A DNA stretch of 64,000 bases from Candidatus Saccharimonadota bacterium. Its GTDB lineage: Bacteria > Patescibacteriota > Saccharimonadia > Saccharimonadales > Saccharimonadaceae. The position numbers and the translations under genes were made by a program. The stretch spans positions 511,897 to 575,896 of the forward strand of contig CAJPQK010000001.1 in assembly GCA_905372835.1 (NCBI GenBank). Direction: 5' to 3'. Shown piece after piece: positions 8,066 to 16,293 of the stretch. The notes under the pieces were generated by a model. It did no database searches. It was not told the DNA's origin and was given only the letters and a program-made list of their open reading frames with translations. Within the stretch, counting starts at the first letter, position 1. Every line of letters begins with the position of its first letter.

Positions 8066-8596
8066 ATGCGTAGCTTCCTCCATATGACAAAAACATCAGA
8101 CCAAGCAGAAATAACTGTTAAAGATGTTTTCATTGTTGATTTTTTGCCCTTCTTGTTGTCTATCGTCGTTATGATGCCCCTACTGTATGGAGTGGGTTGG
8201 CTTATTGGCAGTGCTGACCCCAGGCAGGGAGTCCCCAGTTATTATATTCAGGTACTGTTCGCGGAAAATCCTCTCGTTGAGTTGATCATGGTCGCCGCCA
8301 CCTGTTTTATTGCTGTTGGACAAAAGCCACAGGCACGCTTCTGGTCGACAATGGGAGTAGCTACATTCATCGCTCTAGTTGATGCATCAAACTTTCTTTG
8401 GCATATTGATGTTAGTGGCTATTTAAGTATCTTCGCTGGCATTCTTTTAATGATCTCTGGCTGGCGGCTATGGGATTATTACGAAGTACGTAAAATCTAC
8501 GATATGAAAGAGCCGTATTTGACCAAAGCCGCCCTAGTAACATATATTACTCTCGGCATCTTGGCGATTATTCTACTCATCCCGTACGGTAGCTAG
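8066..8596 (+). CDS. Five-helix membrane protein, unknown function
   Basis: A 176-residue protein I do not recognise. Five hydrophobic segments are seen, the first within residues 25-52 and the last near the C-terminus. Aromatic and basic residues at the ends of the helices fit an inner-membrane protein. TATACT at 8051-8056 is only 9 bp before ATG 8066, so the transcript is leaderless or nearly so. A second ATG at 8084 is an alternative start. The gene sits between rpsH and rplF and splits the spc operon. Confidence 0.7.
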   Translation: MRSFLHMTKTSDQAEITVKDVFIVDFLPFLLSIVVMMPLLYGVGWLIGSADPRQGVPSYYIQVLFAENPLVELIMVAATCFIAVGQKPQARFWSTMGVATFIALVDASNFLWHIDVSGYLSIFAGILLMISGWRLWDYYEVRKIYDMKEPYLTKAALVTYITLGILAIILLIPYGS

Positions 8597-8615
8597 GCAG
8601 AGCGCTCAAAAAACC

Positions 8616-8645
8616 TTGCATTTCACCCCTAATCTATGCTAAAAT
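8616..8645 (+). promoter_or_regulatory. Promoter of rplF operon
   Basis: TTGCAT (8616-8621), an 18-bp spacer and TAAAAT (8640-8645) with an upstream TATGC extension. The TTGCAT -35 recurs at the rplJ and adhesin promoters. Confidence 0.7.
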
Positions 8646-8681
8646 ACCAGGGTTAATATCAAATCACACGAAAGGTGAGTA

Positions 8682-9221
8682 ATGAGTCTGAGTCGAATCG
8701 GAAAACTGCCGGTGGTTATTCCGGCCGGTGTGACAATCACGGTTGACTCTGGTGATGTGGTCGTAAAGGGCCCGAAAGGTGAATTGACACAATTCATCAC
8801 GCCAGCGGTTGAGGTGAAAGTCGAAGACGGACACGTCACGGTTCATCCGAAGGATGAGTCCAAAACTGCTCGCGCCCAGCACGGTCTGATGCGCGCGCTG
8901 ATCAACAACATGGTAATCGGCGTTACCAAAGGCTACGAGAAGCGTCTCGAGGTCAATGGTGTCGGTTTCCGCGTGAGTTCCAGCAACAACGAACTGGAAA
9001 TGGCGCTCGGGTTTTCACACCCAGTCAAATACAAAGCCCCAGAGGGCATCACCGTTACCAACGAAAAGATGACCATCATCGTCAGCGGTATCAATAAACA
9101 GCAAGTCGGCCAAGTCGCTGCGGAAATCCGTGCGCTGAAGAAGCCTGAGCCATACAAGGGCAAGGGTATCAAGTATGCTGACGAGCAAATTTTGCGCAAA
9201 GCAGGAAAGACAGGTAAGTAA
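8682..9221 (+). CDS. rplF: 50S ribosomal protein L6 (uL6)
   Basis: A 179-residue protein near the GTPase-associated centre, with two repeated alpha/beta domains. The C-terminal signature PEPYKGKGIKYADEQILRK is complete. It starts at ATG 8682 after GAAAGGTGAG. It heads a second spc segment (rplF-rplR-rpsE-rplO) under its own promoter. Confidence 0.97.
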   Translation: MSLSRIGKLPVVIPAGVTITVDSGDVVVKGPKGELTQFITPAVEVKVEDGHVTVHPKDESKTARAQHGLMRALINNMVIGVTKGYEKRLEVNGVGFRVSSSNNELEMALGFSHPVKYKAPEGITVTNEKMTIIVSGINKQQVGQVAAEIRALKKPEPYKGKGIKYADEQILRKAGKTGK

Positions 9222-9223
9222 TC

Positions 9224-9574
9224 ATGGCTGAGAACAAGAAATTACTCAACCGCGCTCTCCGTAAAAACCGCGTTCGCGCGAAAGTTTCAGGCACTGCAGA
9301 GCGCCCACGCCTAACCGTCACCATCAGCAACATGCACGTCAGTGCTCAGCTGATCGACGACGCTGCAGGTAAAACATTGGCTGCCGCAACCACCGTTGGC
9401 ACCAAAGCAAAAGGTACGATGAGCGAAAAATGTGCCACTATCGGTACTGAAATTGCCAAGAAAGCAAAGAAAAGTAAAATTAGCGCAGTGGTCTTTGACC
9501 GCAACGGCCGTCAGTACGCTGGTCGCTTGAAGGCATTGGCTGATGCTGCGCGCCAAGAAGGATTGGAGTTCTAG
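9224..9574 (+). CDS. rplR: 50S ribosomal protein L18 (uL18)
   Basis: A 116-residue 5S rRNA-binding protein. The basic N-terminus with RVRAKVSGTAERPRLTV and the C-terminal VVFDRNGRQYAGRLKALADA are typical. It lies two bases after the rplF stop. Confidence 0.96.
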   Translation: MAENKKLLNRALRKNRVRAKVSGTAERPRLTVTISNMHVSAQLIDDAAGKTLAAATTVGTKAKGTMSEKCATIGTEIAKKAKKSKISAVVFDRNGRQYAGRLKALADAARQEGLEF

Positions 9575-9575
9575 T

Positions 9576-10166
9576 ATGGCAGAACAAGCTGCAAATACTA
9601 CCCCACGCGCAGAAGGCCGCCGGCCTCGCAGTCCGCGTGGTGGTCGCCGCGATGACCGGCGAAATGTGCGCGATGACGCACCAAAAGAGTTTGAAGAATT
9701 AGTAATCAACATTGACCGCGTCAGCCGCGTGGTGAAAGGTGGCCGCCGCTTCCGCTTTAAGGCGTTGGTGGTTGTCGGCAACCGCAAAGATAAGGTTGGT
9801 GTTGGTGTGGCTAAGGGTGCCGACGTGCAAGCTGCTGTCGCTAAGGCAACCTCAGTTGCTAAGAAACACTTGATCACTTTGCCACTCAACGGCGAGACTA
9901 TTCCACACGACAGCGAAGTCAAGTTCTCAGGCGCCCGCGTGCTGATCAAGCCAGCCGCTCCTGGTACCGGTATCATCGCTGGTGGTGTGGTGCGACAAAT
10001 CATCGGCGTGACCGGTGTTCGCAACCTATTGACCAAGTCACTTGGTTCAACCAACAAGGTGAACATCGCTTACGCAACCATTGAAGCATTGAAATCACTG
10101 GTTCCACGCGAGGAGTGGCTCAATGCTCAGCCAGTCAAAAAAGCTGCTAAAAAGGAGGCTAAGTAA
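9576..10166 (+). CDS. rpsE: 30S ribosomal protein S5 (uS5)
   Basis: A 196-residue protein of the mRNA entry site and decoding fidelity. The start is ATG 9576, one base after the rplR stop. An N-terminal Arg/Pro-rich extension of about 45 residues precedes the double-stranded-RNA-binding-like domain, which contains ALVVVGNRKDKVGVGVAKGA. The rpmD gene (L30), which normally follows, is absent and rplO overlaps directly. Confidence 0.96.
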   Translation: MAEQAANTTPRAEGRRPRSPRGGRRDDRRNVRDDAPKEFEELVINIDRVSRVVKGGRRFRFKALVVVGNRKDKVGVGVAKGADVQAAVAKATSVAKKHLITLPLNGETIPHDSEVKFSGARVLIKPAAPGTGIIAGGVVRQIIGVTGVRNLLTKSLGSTNKVNIAYATIEALKSLVPREEWLNAQPVKKAAKKEAK

Positions 10167-10645
10167 TGAAATACAACGATCTCCAAGTTTCAGCAAACAA
10201 AAATAAAAAGCGCGTTGGTCGCGGTATCGCCGCTGGTCAGGGTAAAACCGCTGGTCGCGGTACCAAGGGTCAGAACGCTCGCACTGGTAAAAAGCTTCGC
10301 GCCATGTTCCAGGGTGGTCAGCGCCCACTGGCTCAGGCTGTACCAAAAGCTCGCGGCTTCAAGAGCTTGCGCACGCCAGCTCAGGTAGTCTACCTTGATC
10401 ACTTGAACGCTTTTGACGGCAAAACCGTCGACAACGCATTGCTATTTACCGAAGGCTACATCGCCACACCGTTCCACACGGTTAAGGTGATCGCTCGCGG
10501 TGAATTGAAAGCCAAGGTTGACTTGAAGGTGCAAGCTGCTTCCGCTTCAGTCGTCAAAGCGATTGAAAAAGCTGGCGGCTCGTTCGAAAAAGTTCCGACA
10601 CCACTGCGCCAAAGTGCAAAAGATGTTGAGTCTGCTGAAAAATAA
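10166..10645 (+). CDS. rplO: 50S ribosomal protein L15 (uL15)
   Basis: A 159-residue late-assembly protein. The Gly-rich N-terminal region RVGRGIAAGQGKTAGRGTKG is diagnostic. It starts in a TAATG overlap with rpsE and is followed by a strong terminator rather than by secY directly. Confidence 0.96.
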   Translation: MKYNDLQVSANKNKKRVGRGIAAGQGKTAGRGTKGQNARTGKKLRAMFQGGQRPLAQAVPKARGFKSLRTPAQVVYLDHLNAFDGKTVDNALLFTEGYIATPFHTVKVIARGELKAKVDLKVQAASASVVKAIEKAGGSFEKVPTPLRQSAKDVESAEK

Positions 10646-10669
10646 GGCCCGCGTAGTCTTATGATAACT

Positions 10670-10698
10670 AAAACGCCTCGTAAACCGGGGCGTTTTGC
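10670..10698 (+). terminator. Intrinsic terminator after rplO
   Basis: Arms 10670-10680 and 10686-10696 form about 11 bp including one G-T, with the loop TAAAC and a downstream T stretch. Confidence 0.85.
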
Positions 10699-10800
10699 TT
10701 TACTGGTATTTTTACGTTCAACACTGGTATTTAGCCAAATACTCCTGTATACTGGTTAGAGAATTCTATATATTGAAACGACAGAGGGGAAAGTACACGT

Positions 10801-12270
10801 ATGATTAGCTGGAAGACCATTTGGCGGTCATTGAAAAATAGAGATATGCAAAAACGCCTATCAATTGTAGTAGGTATCATTGTCGTATATCGATTACTCG
10901 CGCACATTCCAGTGCCATTGGCTGAGCCAACACAGTTGCGCCAAGCCATCAGCTCCGCATTAGGAAGCACAGATTTAGGAGGGTTCCTTAACCTTCTGTC
11001 CGGCGGTGCTTTGGCGAGCTTTTCTTTGGTATTGGTTGGTTTGAGCCCATTCATTACCGCCAGCATCATCATCCAGCTGCTGACAAAAGCTATTCCAAAA
11101 CTAAAGGAACTCCACGACGACGGCGAAACTGGACGCCGTAAAATTCAGCAATGGACACGTCGCATCACCGTTCCACTGGCCATCGTTCAGTCAATTGCTT
11201 TCATCTTCATCTTGCGCCAGACCATCTTGGCTGGCGGATCAACCGTCTTGAGCGATCCAACCATCATGGAATGGACAGTTTCGGTTGTCGCCATGACCGC
11301 TGGATCAGTCTTGTTGATGTGGCTAGGTGAGCTCATCACCGAGCAGGGAGTAGGAAATGGTATCTCGCTGTTGATTTTCGCAGGAATCGTCAGCCAGTTA
11401 CCTCAGATGCTAGCCACTGTCATCCGTTCACTCTTTGACACCTCAAGCGGCTCATTGAGCGTATTTGGCTGGTTCCAATTGCCGGTCAGTCCAACTATGT
11501 TCTGGATAGTATTCTTCCTCTTGCTCATGATGTTAATCGTCCTGTACTTCCTCGTGAAGATCAACGAAGCACAGCGTGTTATCACTATCAACTACGCCAA
11601 GCGTGTCCACGGTAACAGTAACTACGGCGGCATCAAAAGCATCCTGCCAGTCAAACTAATCGCCGCTGGTGTGATCCCGGTCATTTTCGCCGTGGCTTTC
11701 TTGAGTCTGCCACAGTTCATCGGTCAAATCATGAAAGCCTCTGGTAACGAAGGGTTGCAATCACTAGCAAACACACTGATCACCTGGTTCCAAGCACCAA
11801 ACCCAGGCAGCTTTACCGGCAGCACCGCTGAAGCCTTCATCTATCCTGTCCTGTACTTCATCTTAGTCATCGCTTTCACATACTTCTACACTGGCTTTAG
11901 CTTTGACGCCACCGAAATCTCCGAAGGCTTGCAAAAACAGGGCGGCTTCATTGAAGGCATTCGCCCAGGCAAGCAAACCGAAGAATACCTCCGCCGCACC
12001 GTCAACCGTTTGGTCTTGTTCGGCTCATTGGCACTTGGCGTGGTCGCCATCTTGCCGTTCGTCGCTGAATATCTGATCTATCACATCACGGGGCTGACCG
12101 GCACTCGCTTATCAATCGGTGGTACCGGTATCTTGATTATCGTCTCCGTAGCCCTCGAATCCATCCGTCAAATCAGCTCGCGCGCACTGATGGTGACCTA
12201 CGATGACTTTGATGCCGACGATTTGGGAAGCGATAAACCAAAAAAACGGCGATTGCTCCGCAAAAAATAA
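10801..12270 (+). CDS. secY: Preprotein translocase subunit SecY
   Basis: The channel subunit of the Sec translocase, 489 residues with ten predicted membrane spans. The plug and TM2 region SPFITASIIIQLL and the LGELITEQGVGNGISLLIFAGI-like region of TM4 are readily recognised. The C-terminus is a Lys/Arg-rich tail. A TATACT box lies at 10748-10753, giving a separate promoter. SecE (34280) is elsewhere in the window. The adk and map genes that usually follow secY are missing. Confidence 0.97.
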   Translation: MISWKTIWRSLKNRDMQKRLSIVVGIIVVYRLLAHIPVPLAEPTQLRQAISSALGSTDLGGFLNLLSGGALASFSLVLVGLSPFITASIIIQLLTKAIPKLKELHDDGETGRRKIQQWTRRITVPLAIVQSIAFIFILRQTILAGGSTVLSDPTIMEWTVSVVAMTAGSVLLMWLGELITEQGVGNGISLLIFAGIVSQLPQMLATVIRSLFDTSSGSLSVFGWFQLPVSPTMFWIVFFLLLMMLIVLYFLVKINEAQRVITINYAKRVHGNSNYGGIKSILPVKLIAAGVIPVIFAVAFLSLPQFIGQIMKASGNEGLQSLANTLITWFQAPNPGSFTGSTAEAFIYPVLYFILVIAFTYFYTGFSFDATEISEGLQKQGGFIEGIRPGKQTEEYLRRTVNRLVLFGSLALGVVAILPFVAEYLIYHITGLTGTRLSIGGTGILIIVSVALESIRQISSRALMVTYDDFDADDLGSDKPKKRRLLRKK

Positions 12271-12275
12271 TACAC

Positions 12276-12304
12276 TAAATCCCCGCACGAAACGGGGATT
12301 TTTA
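12276..12304 (+). terminator. Intrinsic terminator after secY
   Basis: Perfect 9-bp arms 12276-12284 and 12292-12300 followed by a T run. The minus-strand neighbour ends at 12323, so it may serve both strands. Confidence 0.85.
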
Positions 12305-12322
12305 TTTGGTACAATACCGAGA

Positions 12323-12904
12323 CTAACGTACTCTGTAAGAATAAGTCAGGGGAGCATTCTCTGCAGCGCGACTTTCATTCTGGCAAACTGGTGCGATTTC
12401 CTTGCTGATATTATTTTCATCAGTCATTTTACAGCTTGGAACCTCAAACAAATTGAACTGATTTGTTGGTGAAATTGCTTTCCAACCATCGTCTTTCTTT
12501 ACTGCAAACATCCGCGCGAGCGTGTTGCCACAACCAGAGCCTAATAGTAATTGTTTTTCGTCTTGAGAATACGCGATCACGCTGACCGCACCATTGTTAT
12601 CTTTGCAACCTGATCGCTCATTTTCTTTTTTCAGAAACTCACGAATTTCTTTTACGGACGCGTCGTGCCGAGCGATCGCCTTATTTCCCTCAAAACGAAA
12701 GCCCAATGAGCCCAAACTCACGAAGCCGCTGCCAATCTTTTCCGTCGCTGCATATGGTTTGTGCGATGATTGACAGTTCAATTTCCACACCAAACAACCA
12801 ACAATCAGCATCAACACTGCTATCACACCAATCAAAACGGGCACCAGCAGCTCAACTTGTGATTTTTTTGCTTGAGACTTTGTTTGATTTTTTGTACTTG
12901 CCAT
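12323..12904 (-). CDS. Membrane-anchored protein with Cys-containing exterior domain, unknown function
   Basis: A 193-residue protein. A Lys/Gln/Ser-rich N-terminal 18 residues is followed by one strong hydrophobic segment at about 19-43, and then a roughly 150-residue soluble region. Four cysteines in that region (in RSGCKDN, GSGCGN, PSCKM and PVCQN) suggest disulfides outside the membrane. No family was recognised. It is the only gene between secY and the copper island, and its start lies about 55 bp from the island's left repeat. Confidence 0.65.
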   Translation of the reverse strand: MASTKNQTKSQAKKSQVELLVPVLIGVIAVLMLIVGCLVWKLNCQSSHKPYAATEKIGSGFVSLGSLGFRFEGNKAIARHDASVKEIREFLKKENERSGCKDNNGAVSVIAYSQDEKQLLLGSGCGNTLARMFAVKKDDGWKAISPTNQFNLFEVPSCKMTDENNISKEIAPVCQNESRAAENAPLTYSYRVR

Positions 12905-12936
12905 AAAAATCCTTATGTTAACTTTGATAGCTCAAG

Positions 12937-12961
12937 TATAGCACATAAATTTATGGAAATA
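12937..12961 (+). repeat. Direct repeat A, left copy (25 bp)
   Basis: Identical to 15921-15945. It abuts repeat B at the left end of the AT-rich copper island, outside the island proper. Begins TATAGCACAT and ends TGGAAATA. Confidence 0.95.
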
Positions 12962-12981
12962 TGTTGTGAGATAATACATAT
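12961..12981 (+). repeat. Direct repeat B, left copy (21 bp)
   Basis: Identical to 15903-15923 in the same orientation. It shares one base with repeat A. The two B copies bound the low-GC segment with copY and copA. Confidence 0.95.
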
Positions 12982-13003
12982 GTGACAAGACTATACAAAA
13001 AAC

Positions 13004-13050
13004 GATTACTGTTGTAAACTATATAATGTAAAAAGATTACAAACGTAAAC
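13004..13050 (+). promoter_or_regulatory. copY promoter with two operator-like sites
   Basis: Two copies of GATTAC-N4-GTAAAC, at 13004-13019 and 13035-13050, flank a TATAAT at 13022-13027. They are near-palindromes resembling the ACAnnTGTA core bound by CopY repressors, though not exact. Placement on both sides of the -10 box fits repression of the copY-copA operon. Confidence 0.5.
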
Positions 13051-13068
13051 ATTAAAGGAGGTAAGAAT

Positions 13069-13536
13069 GTGAAAGAAAATTGCAGAATCGATAAAAAACA
13101 GCATATAACCGATGCAGAATGGGAAGTAATGCGAGTTGTGTGGGCAAATAGCGAAGTTACGAGCAAGTTTGTGGCAGAGGTGCTTTGTGAGAAAATGAAC
13201 TGGAAACAGGCTACAATAAAGGCGCTGTTGAATCGGCTGTTGAAAAAGAATATTTTGAAAAAGAAGGAAATTGGGAACAAGTATATTTATTCGACAGATT
13301 TTACAGAAAAGGAAGTTGCTAACAGTTATATATTAGGAACTTTTGATAAAATTTGTAAAACGAAAGTTGGAGAAATGATAGGGAAAGTTATTGAGAACAG
13401 TGAACTGAGTTTTGACGACTTGGATTTGATTTTAAAGGCTGTTGAGGAAAAGAGGAAAACGGCTATGGGAGAAGTTTTGTGTGATTGTGTGGAGGGGCAG
13501 TGTAATTGCGAACATAGCGGACATAAGCATATTTAA
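13069..13536 (+). CDS. copY: CopY-family copper-responsive repressor (BlaI/MecI fold)
   Basis: A 155-residue regulator. The N-terminal winged-helix domain begins with ITDAEWEVMRVVW, typical of the BlaI/MecI/CopY family. The C-terminal part has the CopY metal-binding pattern C-x-C-x4-C-x-C at residues 138-147, followed by a His-rich end. In known systems copper(I) displaces zinc here and releases the DNA. The start is GTG 13069 behind AAAGGAGG; the ATG at 13067 is out of frame and meets a stop. It is cotranscribed with copA 33 bp downstream. AT-rich codon use marks it as recently acquired. Confidence 0.88.
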   Translation: MKENCRIDKKQHITDAEWEVMRVVWANSEVTSKFVAEVLCEKMNWKQATIKALLNRLLKKNILKKKEIGNKYIYSTDFTEKEVANSYILGTFDKICKTKVGEMIGKVIENSELSFDDLDLILKAVEEKRKTAMGEVLCDCVEGQCNCEHSGHKHI

Positions 13537-13569
13537 GATATAGTGTGCTAAATGAAGGAAGAAAAGATT

Positions 13570-15798
13570 ATGGCAGAAAAAAACTATACAGTAACTGGAA
13601 TGAGCTGTGCATCTTGTGCCAATACTGTGGAAAAGGCACTTAATAAAAATAATGATATTAACGCTTCAGTTAATTTTGCAACTGAAAAATTGAATATTGA
13701 ATATGATGAGAATAAGTACAATTTTGATAAAATTAGGAAAATAGTGGAGTCGGCTGGGTATGGACTGGCTGAGGATATGACAGAAGATAAAAAGGTGGAA
13801 CTTTATCAAGAAAAAATAACAAGTTTGAAAAATCGATTAATTTTAGCAGTTATTTTTGTTGTTCCACTTTTGTATATTTCGATGGGGCATATGCTTGGGG
13901 CAGTACTTCCTGAATTTTTGAATCCTAAGGTAAATCCGCTTAATTTTGCGTTGGCACAGTTTGTGTTGACTTTGCCTATTATTTATGCTGGGAGAGATTT
14001 TTTTTCACATGGATTTAAAAATTTAGTAAGAAAATCTCCAACAATGGATTCATTAATTGCTATTGGGTCAACGGCGGCGGTACTCTATGGAATTTACGCA
14101 ACTTTTGAAATTGTAATTGTAGACCCTGAAGCACATATGGATTTATATTATGAGTCGGCTGGTGCAATTATTACGTTAATCTTGTTTGGAAAACTGCTGG
14201 AGGCAAAAACAAAAGGTCAAACTTCATCGGCAATAAAAAAACTTATCGGACTTCAACCTAAAAAGGCTAAAATTATTGAAAATGGAGCGGAAAAGGAAGT
14301 TCTGATTGAAAACTTGAAAGTTGGAGATATTGTTATTGTGAAGCCGGGAGAAAAAATTGCGGTGGATGGAAGAATTGTGGAAGGGGCGACTTCTGTTGAT
14401 GAGTCAATGTTGACAGGAGAAAGTTTGCCAGTAAGCAAAAAAGTTGGAGATAAGGTTGTTGGAGGAAGTATTAATAAAAATGGGAGTATTAGATTTGAAG
14501 CAACTGAAATTGGGAAAAATACAGTTTTGTCACAAATTATAAAGCTGGTTGAGGAGGCACAGGGGTCAAAGGCTCCTATTTCTAGAATGGCAGACATTGT
14601 GTCGGCATATTTTGTGCCGATTGTTATTGGGATTGCGATAATTACAGGAATTGCTTGGTTTCTAAGTGGAAGTGGATTGGTTACTGCATTGTCGTTTTTC
14701 ATCGCTGTACTCGTAATTGCGTGTCCGTGTGCATTGGGACTTGCAACACCTACATCAATAATGGTTGGAACTGGAAAAGGGGCTGAAAACGGTATCCTTA
14801 TCAAAAGTGGGGAAGCTCTTGAAACAGCATACAAAATAAAAACAGTTGTATTTGATAAGACTGGTACGATTACGAAAGGAAAGCCTATACTGACTAATTT
14901 GATTGCTTATGGGAAATATAATGAAAATGAATTGTTAAAAATTGCTGCAAGTGTGGAAAATGATTCAGAGCATCCATTGGCAGAAGCAATCGTAAACAAA
15001 GCAAAAGAGAAAAATATTGAAATTAAGCCGTATGAAAAATTTAGGGCAATGCCAGGTTACGGTATTCGTGCAACATTTGAAGGCAAGGAAGTTCAAATTG
15101 GAAATAGAAAATTGATGGAAAATCGAAAAATCAATGTAGAAATTTCTCAAAAAGATTATGATATTTTGTTGAATGAAGGAAAAACGCCAATGTACATTTC
15201 GATTGATAACGAATTGGCGGGACTTGTTGCAGTTGCAGACGTTATCAAGGAAACAAGCAAGGAAGCTATAGAAAAACTGAAAAAAATGGGAATCAAGACA
15301 GTAATGCTAACTGGAGATAACGAAAAAACTGCCAAATTTATCGCAAAACAAGTGGGAATAGATGATGTAATTTCAGAAGTGCTGCCTTATCAGAAATCTC
15401 AAAAAGTAAAGGAACTTCAGGAAAAAGATGAGTTTGTCGCAATGGTTGGAGACGGAATTAACGATTCACCAGCACTTGCTCAAGCAAACGTTGGGATTGC
15501 GATAGGAAATGGAACGGATGTTGCGATAGAATCAGCTGATATTGTCTTAATTAGAAACGATTTGAGAGATGTTGCGGGTGCAATAGCATTAAGTAAAGCG
15601 ACAATCACAAATATAAAGGAAAATCTATTTTGGGCATTCTTTTATAACGTACTTGGAATACCATTTGCCGCTGGAATATTTTATGCATTTTTCAATGGAC
15701 CAAAATTGGATCCGATGATAGCGGCTTTTGCAATGTCATTTAGTTCAGTATCTGTTTTGGGTAATGCTTTAAGATTGAATTTTTTTAAAGTTAAATAG
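13570..15798 (+). CDS. copA: Copper(I)-exporting P1B-type ATPase
   Basis: Pumps copper(I) out of the cytoplasm. It has 742 residues from ATG 13570 (behind GGAAG); an ATG at 13552 would add six. A single N-terminal heavy-metal domain carries GMSCASC at residues 10-16. Then come the membrane CPC motif (IACPCALG), the phosphorylation site DKTGT, the SEHPLAEA nucleotide-binding loop and GDGINDSPA. The last two helices hold the N/Y and M-S-S residues (FAMSFSSVSVLGNALRL) typical of Cu(I) pumps. The Leptotrichia-like or low-GC Gram-positive codon bias contrasts strongly with the flanks. Confidence 0.95.
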   Translation: MAEKNYTVTGMSCASCANTVEKALNKNNDINASVNFATEKLNIEYDENKYNFDKIRKIVESAGYGLAEDMTEDKKVELYQEKITSLKNRLILAVIFVVPLLYISMGHMLGAVLPEFLNPKVNPLNFALAQFVLTLPIIYAGRDFFSHGFKNLVRKSPTMDSLIAIGSTAAVLYGIYATFEIVIVDPEAHMDLYYESAGAIITLILFGKLLEAKTKGQTSSAIKKLIGLQPKKAKIIENGAEKEVLIENLKVGDIVIVKPGEKIAVDGRIVEGATSVDESMLTGESLPVSKKVGDKVVGGSINKNGSIRFEATEIGKNTVLSQIIKLVEEAQGSKAPISRMADIVSAYFVPIVIGIAIITGIAWFLSGSGLVTALSFFIAVLVIACPCALGLATPTSIMVGTGKGAENGILIKSGEALETAYKIKTVVFDKTGTITKGKPILTNLIAYGKYNENELLKIAASVENDSEHPLAEAIVNKAKEKNIEIKPYEKFRAMPGYGIRATFEGKEVQIGNRKLMENRKINVEISQKDYDILLNEGKTPMYISIDNELAGLVAVADVIKETSKEAIEKLKKMGIKTVMLTGDNEKTAKFIAKQVGIDDVISEVLPYQKSQKVKELQEKDEFVAMVGDGINDSPALAQANVGIAIGNGTDVAIESADIVLIRNDLRDVAGAIALSKATITNIKENLFWAFFYNVLGIPFAAGIFYAFFNGPKLDPMIAAFAMSFSSVSVLGNALRLNFFKVK

Positions 15799-15902
15799 AA
15801 TTTTAAAAAATAGGTTGAAGTTTACAATATTATAATTTATAAATAGCAATTTACAAACTTGTAGAAATGATATAAAAAAACTTAAAAAGTCTATTCTAAG
15901 AA
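15799..15902 (+). other. AT-rich non-coding end of copper island
   Basis: About 100 bp of very AT-rich sequence between copA and repeat B. I see no gene and no convincing terminator hairpin. A TACA-N4-TGTA near-palindrome lies around 15852-15864, which may be a spurious operator-like match. Confidence 0.4.
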
Positions 15903-15923
15903 ATGTTGTGAGATAATACATAT
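15903..15923 (+). repeat. Direct repeat B, right copy (21 bp)
   Basis: Identical to 12961-12981. It overlaps the first 3 bases of the right copy of repeat A. Confidence 0.95.
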
Positions 15924-15945
15924 AGCACATAAATTTATGGAAATA
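15921..15945 (+). repeat. Direct repeat A, right copy (25 bp)
   Basis: Identical to 12937-12961. Ends 4 bp before the infA -35 box. Confidence 0.95.
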
Positions 15946-15949
15946 CCTC

Positions 15950-15978
15950 TTGCCAAACTGCGCTGCGTGCTGTATAAT
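15950..15978 (+). promoter_or_regulatory. Promoter of the infA-alpha operon
   Basis: TTGCCA (15950-15955), a 17-bp spacer and a perfect TATAAT (15973-15978). The start codon is 15 bp further on, so the leader is only about 9 nt. Confidence 0.8.
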
Positions 15979-15993
15979 TGACAACTGTAACTT

Positions 15994-16239
15994 ATGGCGA
16001 GTCAAAAGGAAGTCATCAAAATGATTGGTAAGGTAGTGGAAGCACTGCCTAATACTCAATTTCGGGTGGAACTGGAGAATGGCCATAGTATCATCGCGCA
16101 CATTTCAGGACGAATGCGCAAGCACTATATTCGTCTAGTGCCTGGTGACAAGGTTGAAGTTGAGATGACCCCTTACGATCTGACAAAGGGACGAATCAGC
16201 TTCCGCCTACGTGACGACCGACCGCACCAAGGTCGCTAG
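15994..16239 (+). CDS. infA: Translation initiation factor IF-1
   Basis: An 81-residue OB-fold protein that binds the 30S A site during initiation. The motif GKVVEALPNTQFRVELENGH and the C-terminal LVPGDKVEVEMTPYDLTKGRI-type strand are characteristic. It starts the alpha operon (infA-rpmJ-rpsM-rpsK-rpsD-rpoA-rplQ) and has a very short leader. Confidence 0.97.
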   Translation: MASQKEVIKMIGKVVEALPNTQFRVELENGHSIIAHISGRMRKHYIRLVPGDKVEVEMTPYDLTKGRISFRLRDDRPHQGR

Positions 16240-16293
16240 TCAAATATTAACGGTAATCTCGGGTTTACTCGGGAAGGGAGATTTACGCACTTT

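Larger units (their letters stand above)
12961..15923 (+). mobile_element. AT-rich copper-resistance island bounded by direct repeats
   Basis: About 2.96 kb with clearly lower GC and a different codon choice (AGA, ATA, TTA, GGA) from the flanking r-protein genes. It carries a CopY-type repressor and a CopA copper ATPase and no recombinase or transposase. The ends have the nested order A-B ... B-A. Removing one B-to-B unit leaves A-B-A, a partial tandem repeat of period 42 bp. This fits insertion of a circle carrying one B into a chromosomal B, but a chimeric assembly join must also be considered. The right end lies 4 bp from the infA -35 box, leaving that promoter intact. Confidence 0.7.

Noticed and set aside
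9311..10066. 251-codon minus-strand ORF opposite rplR/rpsE
   Set aside because: Shadow of two certain ribosomal genes; no family match and no ribosome-binding site.
12961..15923. Composite transposon with insertion sequences
   Set aside because: No transposase and no inverted terminal repeats; the end repeats are direct.
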